Positions 27,990 to 39,200 of a DNA stretch of 64,000 nucleotides are shown here, in pieces. Made by a program: the position numbers and the translations under genes. The stretch is taken from contig JAGPNK010000007.1 in assembly GCA_020746835.1 (NCBI GenBank), positions 62,001-126,000 on the forward strand, given 5' to 3'. This DNA comes from Stachybotrys elegans (taxonomy: Eukaryota; Ascomycota; Sordariomycetes; Hypocreales; Stachybotryaceae). The notes beneath the pieces were generated by a model, which saw only the letters and a list, made by a program, of their open reading frames with translations, ran no database searches and was not told the origin of the DNA. Positions within the stretch are counted from its first letter, which is position 1; every line of letters begins with the position of its first letter.

Positions 27990-30012
27990 TCAAAACAAGT
28001 CAAATTCACGCTCTACAGCCACCCCGTCAAACCACCGCAGCAAATTCCCCTCTCCGGAATCCACCCTCTCCAGCGCATGCAGCAACCCGATCCGCCGGTA
28101 CCCATCCCGAGAAGCATCTTCCAACGGCAGCAAAACAAGAAACACGGCCGACGACTTGACAGCACGCCTTCGTCTAGCGTCGCTCGCTCTGCTCCAGGAG
28201 ACCATCTTCACAATAGCGATGTCCTCAGCGTCCAAGTCACCAACCGTATCGTCGGCGTGCAAGACCCAGTCCCCCTTTGCTGGTACTGAGGCTCCATCCG
28301 GATCCATAAAGGCAAAGTCATACCCCTTGCCCTCTTCGCCCTTGGTTTGCGTAATCTTGACCTTTACAAGGACAAATGGCCCTCTCAATGTGATTTTCCC
28401 CTCCTCTAGGAGTCCGAGGTAGGACGGCGGGTTGGGCTGGCAGTGGATGCGCACAACCCGAGCAGCCTCCACTGAATCCGCCGCATCGGACATCCACAGC
28501 ACGCTGCCCTTGACAGACGCCCACGACCACGAAGGCGCCACCTGCAGCTCCTCCGGGCGCTGCGCCTGGTCCGCCGTCGCCCGCCAGCACAAGTCTTGCA
28601 CGAGCGTATCCTCCCACAGCCCCGCGAGATACCTCCCCCGGGCCGCCTGGCCCAGCTGCGATGCAATCCCCGCCATGGCAGGCAGACGGTCCGTCGCGTA
28701 CGTAAACTGGAGATCCATCAGGCTTGTGACATTCTCGTACCATAATGTCTGCCGCTGCTGCCGGCTGAGCCCGCCGACGCCGCCTCGCTTCATCACGCTG
28801 AGCGCACTGTTCGTCGTGTACTTGTGCATGAGAAAGCTCTCTGCCATGCCGCACTGGCAGCTTGTGCCCGAGCGGCACTCCCACATGAGCTCTCTGCCGC
28901 CGAAGTGCAGAAACCTCCGAGATAGCATATGCTCTTGATACACCCACCCTCGCGTCATGAGGGGATACTCGTACGCGTCCTCTTCATAGTCTGCCTCCCA
29001 GGGGTGGGGTACATCTTCCATGACATGGAGTGTCACTGCTCGACCACGGCTATCGTTAGCCTCTAGGAGCATCAGTTGCTTCTCGTTTACAGATTGGGGG
29101 AAGAACCCCATTGATCCGTCCGCTGCAGACGTAGCCGCGAGCGTGACGTGGGCATTGGCATAATACTCTGCCATCTTCGCCGCTTCTTCTGCCCAGTCCC
29201 CCCTCTGGTCTTGAATGATGCACAGTGAATCTATCCATATGTACTCCAAGCCTAGATGGTATGTAAACTTGACAGCGTCGCGGAATGTTTGCGACAGCGA
29301 GATCCAAGGAATGCTTAACAGGTGTTCTTGATAGTTGAAGCTTCGTGTCTCAAGAATTCGATGGGCACCCCAACAGTGCGATAAGCTTGCATATTTTTGG
29401 TCAGCTTGTTCATTGGTGCCGTTGAGGGCGCTGGGCTCGCAGAGTCGAGTCTTGTAGGAGTCTGTTTCGGAATCGTAGCTGACGTGGACCAACCGTTTTG
29501 GCAGCTGATTTGGACTCTCGTTTCGGCATTCGACATGGTCCTCTTCGCATCTGCTGATCCAGGATTTGGCCTGTGCCACAAGTAACTCGTGCTGAAGCAA
29601 GATCCTTGGCCCAGCTTTCAGGGCTTCCCAGGAACATGTTTCTGCAGCGCTTCACTGTGAGTCGTCTTGCTGTCTAAGCTGAATGAGAGAATAGCTTACC
29701 CTCGAGTGACCACAACTTCAGCCATCGACGACCATATTTACCCTCGACCTCTCCCAGCGGATCATCTTCGTCATCCCCGACATGAATAGCGTTTATACTT
29801 AATAGCAATGCCTTCCCAGAAGGGAATATATCCAACTTGAGGAGGTCCTGGGCCTCTTCGGTTTCGGGGAAAAAGTTGAGGCAGATTTTCCTCAAAAGTC
29901 CGCACGTGTAACATTCTTCTGCCGAACCATACAACGCTCTCAAGGGCACCTTGATTAAAGGATGGGTTCTTAGTGACTTGTCCAGATCGTGGCAGATCTC
30001 ACACGGGGGCAT
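27990..30012 (-). CDS. HET-domain (heterokaryon incompatibility) protein
   Basis: Two exons: 30012-29700 and 29641-27990. The 58-nt intron (29699-29642) runs from GTAAGC to TGCAG, and the junction reads WSLEETCSWEALK. The protein is 654 residues. The HET domain is at about residues 165-330, with the three diagnostic blocks YASLSHCWG, YIWIDSLCIIQDQ and YANAHVTLAATSA. The first 110 residues carry CEICHDLD and a CYTCGLL motif, a Cys-pair N-terminus frequently seen in this family. HET proteins can trigger cell death when incompatible strains fuse. The effector role is known for a few members and inferred here. The start was set at the second Met (MPPCEIC) because the longer frame begins with a non-ATG codon. 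Confidence 0.9.
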
Positions 30013-31175
30013 GGCGGGCACAGTCGAGCGACAGAGAGGGATGGCTTGTCAGTTGCGGGTGAGTTGTCAACCGCGGGGAAGCAAAACCCCCACCTAAGAC
30101 AAGTAGAATACGACCTGCCAACATGGGACTGGTGGGACGCTCACTCATCAGCCCATGTTTTGTGTAGACCGTCGTGAGCACGGAATAGTGATATATCCAT
30201 GATATTGAACAATAAAATTGGACCATCTGAATACTATAATAAGAGGCCGGCTTTCTCAGATCCCCAATCATTTCCTTCGCCCACACAACTGAACCACCTC
30301 AAGCCTTCTCCTGGATATAGCCGTCTTCATCAAGGACCAGTTGTAAAGGTTGCTCAGACTTATTGCTGCTAGAGCTGGATGCTCACCACTGAGGCCAGGG
30401 GTAACCATGGGCCGAATCAACATCTTGCATGCTTCTACCGCTGTCTAGCCCGGAAACATCTCTAGAATCACGGTCTTCCTCCTGCACTCTGCCACCCTCC
30501 CGCACGTTAGTCCCCATCACGAATACCATCCCCAACAATCACAAACCCCCACATTGCGGACCATCTTCTTTGGTTCAGCGCCACATTCCTCAGCTCCTGT
30601 ACGGGCCCAACCAGGAAGACCTTCACCGCTGCTAGCTGTCAAACGTATCCGGGGTAGCTTGTCGCTAAGACGTAACATGGATCTTCGCCCACCCCCGCAC
30701 TCATCCCGTCATACCCGCGGCATTTGTCCAGACAGGCTTGTTGGGTTGGTGGGGGTCATTATGACTTCATATCGATGCTTCGTACCAAGGAATACCAGGG
30801 CCAGGTCTTCGCGTCTTGTTTACGCACAGTCAGGGACGCAGTCTCTCTACCCTCCAAGTACTATCCCCTCCCCAGAGAACAGACGATTGCCGGTCTAAAA
30901 GAAACCAACAATCATCTCATCCACCTTCTCGTCTTTCACATGGACTGATCTCGCGTAAACCAACTCCTCTCGTCTCTCCTTACCGTGGGGGTCGTTCCCC
31001 GCACCGAAACCCGGCACCCTCCACCTTGGCTCAGAGTCCTTCCCCGGTCTTCACCCCCGCGGGGTTTACCCCGGACTTTCGAGCCGATGGAGTCGACCAA
31101 GTGTGAATCTATATAATTCTCGCTGATCTGCTCCCGTTTGCTCCCCTTCTTCCTTACTCCGCATCACTCGCGGCC
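30013..31175. promoter_or_regulatory. Divergent promoter region between HET gene and third MFS gene
   Basis: About 1.16 kb with no supported gene. Frames up to 114 codons on the plus strand are Pro/Ser/Arg-rich and lack domains. A TATATAA element lies close to the MFS start (listed separately). Confidence 0.45.
31109..31118 (+). promoter_or_regulatory. TATA-like element of the third MFS gene
   Basis: CTATATAATT about 60 bp before the start codon at 31176, followed by a pyrimidine-rich leader. Position and sequence fit a fungal core promoter. Confidence 0.45.
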
Positions 31176-32830
31176 ATGGATTCCAGCGCTCCTCCCAAGT
31201 CTGACGACAATGCTCAGTCTACAGTCCACCATGAGGTTGTAGACACGGAGAGCACAATCAAGCCACCTGTTGGTGGCGACGTTGCCGCCCAGCTCATTGC
31301 CGGGCAGCAGATCGTTGTGACAGAGGAAGATGTAAATACCCTTCCACCAATTGCTCTCATCTTATTATGCTCAACTCTAATTCTTGAATCTAGAACAAGC
31401 GCATTTGCCGGAAAACAGACAAACACATCTTGACTATCCTGGTCTGGGTCTACTTCCTCCAGATTCTAGACAAGTCCGTGCTAGGCTATGGCGCTATATT
31501 CGGACTTCGCGACGATTGCAACCTCGTGGGATCTCAGTACTCAGCCGTCGGCTCCATGTCGGCCATCGCCCAGCTGGTTTGGCTGCCATTCTCCTCATGG
31601 CTCATTGTGAAAGTCCCTCACCGGATTCTGATGCCAATCCTCATCTTTGGATGGGGCACTGCACAGACATGCATGGCCGCTTGCAACGGATTCGCTTCTC
31701 TCATGGCGACCCGATTCTTTCTCGGCCTGTTTGAGGCTGCCTGTCTGCCACTCTTCTCCGTCATCACCTCGCAATGGTATCGCCGAGCTGAACAGCCAAT
31801 GCGCGTTGCGTGCTGGTACAGTACCAACGGTTTCGCGAATATGTTCGCCGCTGCTCTCTCCTTTGGCCTTGAGCAGATCAATGGGACACTCCCTTCGTGG
31901 AGAATTCTTTTCCTGTTCGTTGGGCTGATCACTGTCATCACTGCGCCAGTTGTCTGGTGGTTTATGGACAACGACATTGCCACAGCACGATTCCTCACTG
32001 AGGAGGAGAGACTGATGGGAATTGAGAGGCTTCGTGCTAACCAGACGGGCACGGGCAGTCGAAAGTTCAAGTGGTCGCAGGCCTTGGAGGCACTGCTTGA
32101 GATCAAGACGTGGCTATTCATCGCCATGGGACTTACGCTGAATGTGTCTGCCATGGTCACCAACATCTTTGGACCCCTGATCATCGGCGGCTTTGGTTTT
32201 GCGCCCGGCCCTACGGCACTCCTCAACATACCTTTTGGTGCCGTGCAGGTGCTCATTATCCTACCTGCATCATACCTGGCGTACCGCTTCCGCATCAAGT
32301 CGGTATTCTTGGCCGTCATCATGCTTCCGGTGCTGGCCGGAACAATCATGCTTTACCTCTTACCTCGCGACAACATTGCCCCTCTGTTCGCAGCATACTA
32401 CATGCTCGCGTTTCTCTTTGGTGGCAACCCGCTCATTGTGTCGTGGATGATCCCCAACATCGGCGGCGCCACCAAGAAGTCCGTTATTCTGTCCCTGTTC
32501 AACATTGGCGTGTCAGCTGGCAATATTATCGGACCTCTGCTCTTCAGCACCGACGATGCCCCAGAGTACAGGCCAGGACTGGAGAAAACGATGGGCATCA
32601 CTTGTGCGCTGCTCGCCAGCATTGGTCTGCAAGTGATCAACATCTATTATCTCAACAAGATGCAAGAGCGCAAGAGAGTCAGAAATGGCAAGCCAGCCAA
32701 GATTCACGATCTCAGCATGGAGCATCGATATGAGAACAGGGTCATGGAGGAGGACGGTGAGCAACTTGGGCAGAATGCCTTCATGGACCTGACGGATTCT
32801 AAGAATGATGAATTTGTTTACTTGTACTGA
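31176..32830 (+). CDS. DAL5-like MFS transporter with a single intron
   Basis: Two exons, 31176-31331 and 31394-32830, with a 62-nt intron (GTAAAT..CTAG) and 530 residues. The junction gives EEDNKRICRKTDKHILTILV just before helix 1. Family marks are VWVYFLQILDKSVLGYGAIF, RFFLGLFEAACLPLFSVITSQWY and LNIPFGAVQVLIILPASYLA. The C-terminus (DLSMEH...DEFVYLY) matches the MFS gene at 21857-23747, indicating close paralogy. Unlike that gene, which has five introns, this one is uninterrupted through all membrane helices. The transported substrate (allantoate, nicotinate, biotin precursors or other organic anions are family possibilities) is not readable. Confidence 0.9.
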
Positions 32831-33369
32831 GGGGGCAAAAGGACTTTGTCGAGATAAATACATGGAAGACTTTCACCAATAGCCAGAAACATATTCGTAA
32901 GACTCCTTTAGGCTACCTCTAATCTTTCCTGTGACTTTATAGCATTTCTAGGCATAGCTGGTGTTGGTGATAGAAAGGCCAACGACAGCAGTGTATTATA
33001 AAGCCGAATTTACGAAGCCTCAGTGATGATGGCAATGTCGTTCTCAATCCCGCTGCAATCACAATAGCACATACAGTTTGATGAAGTGGGATGTGATTTT
33101 ATTCATTTGACCGTGGCGGGAACCCCGCAAGGTCTGCTCAGCTAGAACTGGCTTATATCCTCCCATGAAATTGTAGGAAAAGGTGATGTCGCATAACTAT
33201 TAAACTTTTATGAATATTATCCATTCCCCTAATCCCCCCAGCCATCCAACTCCTGATATGGCTTTTACTGGATTCCACACTGGTCCAGTCTTTGTCCAGC
33301 CATATTGGCCTTTTCGTCATAGAGTCGCGACTATGATCCGATAACTCGTCCTTTAACTAGCTTCGTAGC
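32831..33369. other. Intergenic between convergent genes
   Basis: 539 bp of rather AT-rich sequence holding the 3' ends of the third MFS gene (plus) and the secreted-protein gene (minus). No gene or repeat seen. Confidence 0.5.
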
Positions 33370-34217
33370 TTACTGGACCTGGGTTCCAGCAGCCGAAACA
33401 GCGAGGGGGGTCTGGTTGCCACCGCTGAGGGCGCCAGTGAGGCCGCTGAGGAGGTTGTTGAGGAGATCGACAATGGGCTCAAGGACGCCGCCAAGGCCAG
33501 ACAGAATGGGCTCCAGGAGTTGCTCAACGCCTTCGATGATGCCAGAGCCAAGCTCATCAACGCCAACCAGGATCTGTCCGAGGAGGTTCACGACGGTGTC
33601 GAGGAGCTGAGCAATCTCAGGGCGGAGGCCAAGACTATCAATGACACTCTCGACGATTCCGAGAACTTCATCGACAATGTCGACAATGATGACCTGGATG
33701 GCGTTGGCATCGACGCGGTTGATGTCGAGACCGGCGGCGTCGGTGATGTCGACAACAACGTCGGCGAGAGTCTCAGTGGTGCCAGTGAGCTGCTTCACAA
33801 TTTCGGAGATGGCATCATCTTGGCTAACCTGGCCCTGGCTCAGGCTGGTCAGAGCGCTCTCTGCATTTATTTGTTAGTTCCAAGTATGCCAAACCGTGAG
33901 ATGCCACTTACGGATGCTGCTGGACTGGCTGGAGATGGCGCCCTGGGCTCCCTGGAGACCGGAGATGAGAGAGCTGGGGCTGCTACCACCCAGCTGGGGG
34001 GTGCCTGGCGCTTAACAGCGGTGTTCTCCTGAGCGGCAGCGCCGTTCATGCCGAGGCGCATGACGAGACGGCTCTCGAGCATGTCGATGGCGGAGACCAG
34101 CTCATCAGACATCTGGGTGGTAGCCTCGGTGGGGGCGCGCTGGACAACGGCACCGCTGACGAGGGCGCCGGCGAAGGTGGCAATAGCCATGAGGGTAGCA
34201 GGGGCGAAGGACTTCAT
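33370..34217 (-). pseudogene. Secreted cysteine-free amphipathic protein with an apparent one-base frameshift
   Basis: Exon 1 runs 34217-33912 and exon 2 33860-33370, separated by a 51-nt intron (GTAAGT..GCAG). The protein opens with a clear signal peptide (MKSFAPATLMAIATFAGALV) and later has a dibasic KR site. The exon-1 frame drifts out of phase at a run of six G on the plus strand (33996-34001). One more base would join AVKRQAPP to a Ser/Gly/Gln-rich stretch that runs in phase through the intron into exon 2 (IQSALTSLSQ). The restored length would be about 265 residues. The C-terminal half is a series of amphipathic Leu/Ile/Val-rich segments (VVDIVDEVLGIVESVIDSL, IVDLLNNLLSGLTG) with no cysteine. 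This suggests a surface-active or wall-associated secreted protein, but I do not recognise the family. A clean promoter with TATA box argues that the gene is alive and that the frameshift may be an assembly error. Confidence 0.7.
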
Positions 34218-34257
34218 CTTGAGAGAGATGTTGAGAGACGGAAGAGGCTGGTTGGAC

Positions 34258-34303
34258 TGGAGATGGAGATGGAGATGGAGATGGAGATGGAGATGGAGAA
34301 GGA
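34258..34303. repeat. (GGAGAT)n hexanucleotide microsatellite in the 5' leader
   Basis: Seven near-perfect GGAGAT units lie between the TATA box and the start codon of the secreted-protein gene, probably transcribed into its 5' untranslated region. Confidence 0.8.
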
Positions 34304-34357
34304 ATGTGTGGCTGAGGATGAGCTGAATGAGATTGGATTCGAGGAAGTTGAAAGAGC

Positions 34358-34365
34358 TTTATATA
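34358..34365 (-). promoter_or_regulatory. TATA box of the secreted-protein gene
   Basis: On the minus strand the sequence reads TATATAAA about 140 bp before the ATG at 34217, a strong canonical TATA element. This is unusual in this window and fits a highly or conditionally expressed secreted-protein gene. Confidence 0.6.
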
Positions 34366-36221
34366 GAAGTTTTTTCACGAAACCCACCAGTTGACTTTGC
34401 CAGGATGAATAGAATTGCACCATCCAGCACCATGGCTCAACGAGGGTCAGGAATTAAGGGAATGGCCTCTGTCTCGGGGCCATACTGAGACATTCAATAC
34501 TTAAACCCCCTCGTTGCTTTGCCAGAGATCGCCAGGGGAAGGGGGCGCTGGTGAGCCAATCGAGAGTCGATGATGCAAGACATCCAGGCTTCCAATGGCC
34601 TGGTCCATTCTCTCCAGGGGCATGGAATGCGGATCGTGCGCTTGCACAAAGGCAGGCGGATTGTTGTAGATGAAAGACAAATTCCATCGAGATCCCTCCA
34701 CTATGTCTCGCTTGCGTAGCTTCCCGTGATACGGGCTGCATAATGCTCATTGGGATGTCATTTGATTGAATTACTGGTCCCTTGCGCAAAACGGAATGCG
34801 GGATGAGCATTTCCCGCCGTATATCTCACCTGGCATTCCCCAGGGTGCATGAGAGCAGTCACGGCAGCACTAATCACCATGGCAGTAGCAGGCACCTCTC
34901 CACGAGAAATTTGACACATTAGGAAATGACTGAGGTGTCGTCCTTTTCGCCCTCCGTGTCACGTTGCGCGTGGGTTTGGCACCCTTGGACTCGCGGGAGG
35001 AATTCGGATTTATGGAATAGTGAGACGAGCTCCTTGGCCCAAGCTGAGACACGGAATAGCTGACATGCTTGATTGACGTGAGAAACGTTGCATCTTGCCA
35101 AGAATTGGAGTTGAATATCGGCCACAAAGCCATACTGGAAGTGGTTCAGGCCATAATCTTCTCAATCCGGGTACTTGGTGAAGTGTTGTAGTGAAAGAGG
35201 TTAATGTGAAGAATGCGTCTTGGGATTCTAGATGCTCGTGGCAGCGGAGGTAATCTAGCTGGTAAATATGCTAAAGTCTACCATTAATCTCGTGAATGGT
35301 CAAGGAATGCGGAGATATCTACTACATTGTGACGATCTTACCGCCGAACAGTACAAGTTGCGGGACAAGCATAACAGGAGTGTAGGGAATCTGCGGATTC
35401 ATGATAGCTATAGGGTAGACACAGACGAAGGGGGGTTGTAGGTGCTACAGTCATTTCTTGATAAACAGGGGCAGCTTGAGAATAAACACCCTTTTGATCA
35501 TTGGGTGAGGATGAATGCATTGTGCTTTAGTCTTTATACCACACTAGGCGAAAGCAATTTGCAACGAGACGACCGCTGTAAGCGACAACCGTGCGGTCTG
35601 TGGGCGACTAGTGAGATGAGGAGCGACAAGAAGGCCAGACAGTAGAGAGATTACTTGGGCAAAGCCTTCTTTTCGTTGGAGGACTTTGGGCTATCCAAGT
35701 TTTGTTCTATGACTTGCGTTGGCTTTGTATCCAGTATTTCTGAGCTTTTTCTCTTGCTCTTAGTTTCAACTCTTCTAATCCCCTACATTGGTTATGAAGC
35801 AACAAGCGTCAAGCAAGCATGAAATCTTGGCTGGTAGAGACGTTCCTGCCTCTGCATCTCACGCCGTATTGATAAAGTGCAATACTTGATAATCGTCAGA
35901 AGAGGCAACATGCATGATCAAGTCTGTTAATAGGGCCCTTGGCCACGTTAGCCGCAGCAAATGCGGGCTGCTGACATGAAAGCCAATCAAATGCCTGGAC
36001 GCCAGCAAGGGGATTCAGGCAGCAATGGCGCAGCCAGATGCGCCATAATAACCCCCCTCTAACTGTGTGCTGCCGCTTAGGAAGAAGGCTGGTCTCAGTC
36101 CGTCCCTCACTCGCACAAACACGATGAAAGGGTCGTCGCTGATTTGGTTTGTCGCTATGCATTGAGTGCCCATTGACACTGCATCGAAATCCCGTCTAGC
36201 TATACGATTCGCCCGTCCTAG

Positions 36222-39200
36222 ATGGGCACCATGGCGGCTGCCAGGGACATAAAGTTCCTCATCGCTCTATTGCTCGCTGGCGTCGCAGCAGCTGATGATG
36301 GCGATGATTTCTCCAACAATCTATTCTCAGACCTGGCGCCGTACGTCTTCTCGTCTATCCTGTCGAAGCTCGTGTGCTGACAATCTACCGCACCCAGGCT
36401 CCTGGCTCTCTTCGGAGAACGAGTCACCATGCAGTTCATGAGCCAGTCAATGGGCTGGGCCGACAACTTCATACTGGCAATGGCTCCCTTGGGCATCATA
36501 ACTGCTGTTGTCAGTGCCATCAGGGTTGGCGGGCCTTCATGGCTTAAAGCCATTATTGGGAGAGCCCGGGAGAACCTTGCAGCCGCCGAAGCTGACCTCA
36601 TGTCGTCCACCTCGGAAGAAGTCTGTGAGCTCTGGAATGGCCGAGAGGTGGTAAGATGTATGGGCTCAGCTCCGGTCACCGAGTTTATATGCCTGTTCCC
36701 AGAAGACATGAAGGCGAACCCGAAGTTGCCTCCAGTGGTAAAGACCATGTATCTGGGCATTCAAACGAAACGCTATCTTCAGAAAATCGGTTAGTGATTC
36801 CATCCAATCCCCCAAGCTATAAACTTACCTATCCCTCAGAGTTGGACTTTCGGGGGGACTTCCGCCGATGGCGCGACTCTGGAAATCTTCCCAGCCATCG
36901 GGGGATACAGGGGGAAATGAAAATGGAACACACCCGCCACCACAAGAGATCATCATAATAAGAAAGAAGTCGGCCGCTGCCCCAAATATCTCGCTCAATT
37001 CCCACAACCAATCCTGGAGAGGAGAACTGCGAGCAGCAGCGGTCTTTGGGACTTTCCTTCAATTGGGCGTACTTGCGTACTCTGGGTTCGCCACTTATTA
37101 CCCAACGATGCAATTTCCAAAGGATGATTCTCCCATCGCTAATTACGCCTTTCCCTGCACCGCGGTTGGGACATTGGTCTTGGTGCTTGGTATGCTGATA
37201 TGTGGCCATGTTGTGGAGAGCAGTACGACAGAGACGAGACGTCAACCACGTGAGGGAATGAGAGCCCGACTAGTTTGGCTGCAGCAGACCAAAACCGTGA
37301 GCGACCAAGTGTTTGAGTCCTTTGCGGTTTTTGCTCACGATGATCGAGTTTTCATCACGACATCGAGGCGAGCGAACAATAAAGACGACTCGGATGACGA
37401 CTCGGATGATGAATTTGACGATGAGCCCAAAGCCAAGTCCAAAGACAAGTCTGCGCCCTCTGGTAACATGGGCGTGCAAACGGCCCCAGTCAACAAAGGT
37501 CATAGTATTCTCTTACAGACCAAGACTATCGTGGGCACGATGATTAGCCTTTCCGGGTTCATTATTCAATTCGTTGGGTTACGCGGAATGCACTGGTCGG
37601 TCTCGATTGCGCAACTCGGCGCAGTCTTGGTCATGGCTGGTCTAAGGGCATGGGTTCGTCGTGGGCTCGCGAACCCTCCCAATTGCCGTCGCCTCTCTTC
37701 GAGATTCGAGCTTGATTGGTTTGCAATGACGCTGGCAGATCTTGGTACTGCACCCTGGATGGATCCGTCGGAGGATGATGACACGAAACATAGCGGGCCT
37801 TGCTGTGAATGGAGCGTCGAGACAGGAGGAGATCCTGATATACACCAACCATTTGAAGAGCGAAAAGGAACGGACGAGGGCGAAGATGTCCGTCCACTGT
37901 CAAATGCGCAACGGGTTATGACGATAAGGAGAGATCTTGGAGAACTCGCAGACTGGCTTGGTCCGGCAACCGCACAAGCAGTAGCCATTGCCAGATCAAT
38001 TGAGATCACGATGGATTCCCTATTCCAACATGTCCCCGAGAAAAATTACAGCTGGTCTCTGAAAGCCTGCGGAGGTGAATCAGTCAAGTTCCGTCTTGAT
38101 CGGCAACAAAACGGGAGGTGGAAAGCATACGCAGACGAGATCGAGGCAGCGTTATCGCTGTGGCTCTATTCTGTCAGTGAAAAGGAGCGGGACCATGGAC
38201 AAGAGCAGAGGAAGCAAACGGCTCTGGAAAGTCCTCACAGCAAAGATGATGCGTGGTTGCGGGCCAAAGGATCGCCCGCGAAGCGTAGTCTGCGGCTTCT
38301 TGGCCCGAACAAAGGGGCTCTTCATCAAGACCTTCAATGGTGGATGCCAGATGGCGCGACCCAGGTAGCCAAGGTGCATTTGTCGGAGCCTACAGGCGGC
38401 GATGAAACCTGGATGGAAGTCGAGCGTCACCGCATTGTGGGATCTGGGAACAGGAGTGGTCTTGATTCCGGATACAGGATCTGGGAACCACCGGAGAGTG
38501 CCAGCGACGATATAGCCAGCTACGATATAGCCCACGGGGATGACGAAGCTAACTCCCTCTTGGCGATAGAGCTGTACGGCCCCTTAGAGTCGTTATACGC
38601 CCAAGACATGTTCTCGTCTTTCATGTGGGCTGCGGCAAAGACGCTCAAAGAGCCCGTTAACGGTCATGCTGACATACGACCAAAGGACATCAGCGACGAC
38701 GATGCCTGGAAATCCTTCACGTTCCGGAATGATAATCTGTCGAGGATGGCTCATGACATCCAGAGCACTGGACTGGGAAGTCTAGAAGACATCTTTCTGT
38801 GCATCCTTCCACCGCTTAGTGTGGAACACAAGCTTCCGAAATCTGATGCAATTATTGACTTGGCACGAGAGCAAGCCAAGAGACAAGAACAGCTGAAGCA
38901 TTGGGACAAGGCAGCTGCTGCATACATATGGCTCTTTCGTACGGCCAAGATATTCCCACAGCAGAGTGGCATTGCCACTAAGGCTACGGCGCTATTGATA
39001 GAATACCTCAGGCAAGTCACTTCATCTATCAAACTGAAGAAAGCTCAATTCGACATAATGTACATTTACATTTTGAGGGATGTGGAACGGAGGCTTCGCA
39101 AGGAGCTGAAAACTATTGACCAAGGGGCCTTATCGGGCTTCATAAGGCTATATGAGGATCAGGGTCGTGGTTGGAAATGCGACCTTGTGCACGAGGACAA

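Larger units (their letters stand above)
34218..36221. other. 2-kb intergenic region
   Basis: Between the secreted-protein gene (minus) and the transmembrane ankyrin gene (plus). Apart from the TATA box and hexanucleotide repeat near its left end, I see only short frames without domains and moderately AT-rich sequence. No mobile element ends could be identified. Confidence 0.45.

Noticed and set aside
27187..28422. 411-codon plus-strand frame across ACH1 promoter and HET 3' end
   Set aside because: Non-ATG start, Pro/Ser/Arg-rich, and antisense to the HET exon. No domain.
36842..36958. Frameshift in the transmembrane ankyrin gene before the third exon
   Set aside because: Initially the frame seemed lost after the TCAG acceptor, but using the AG two bases downstream restores it without any indel.
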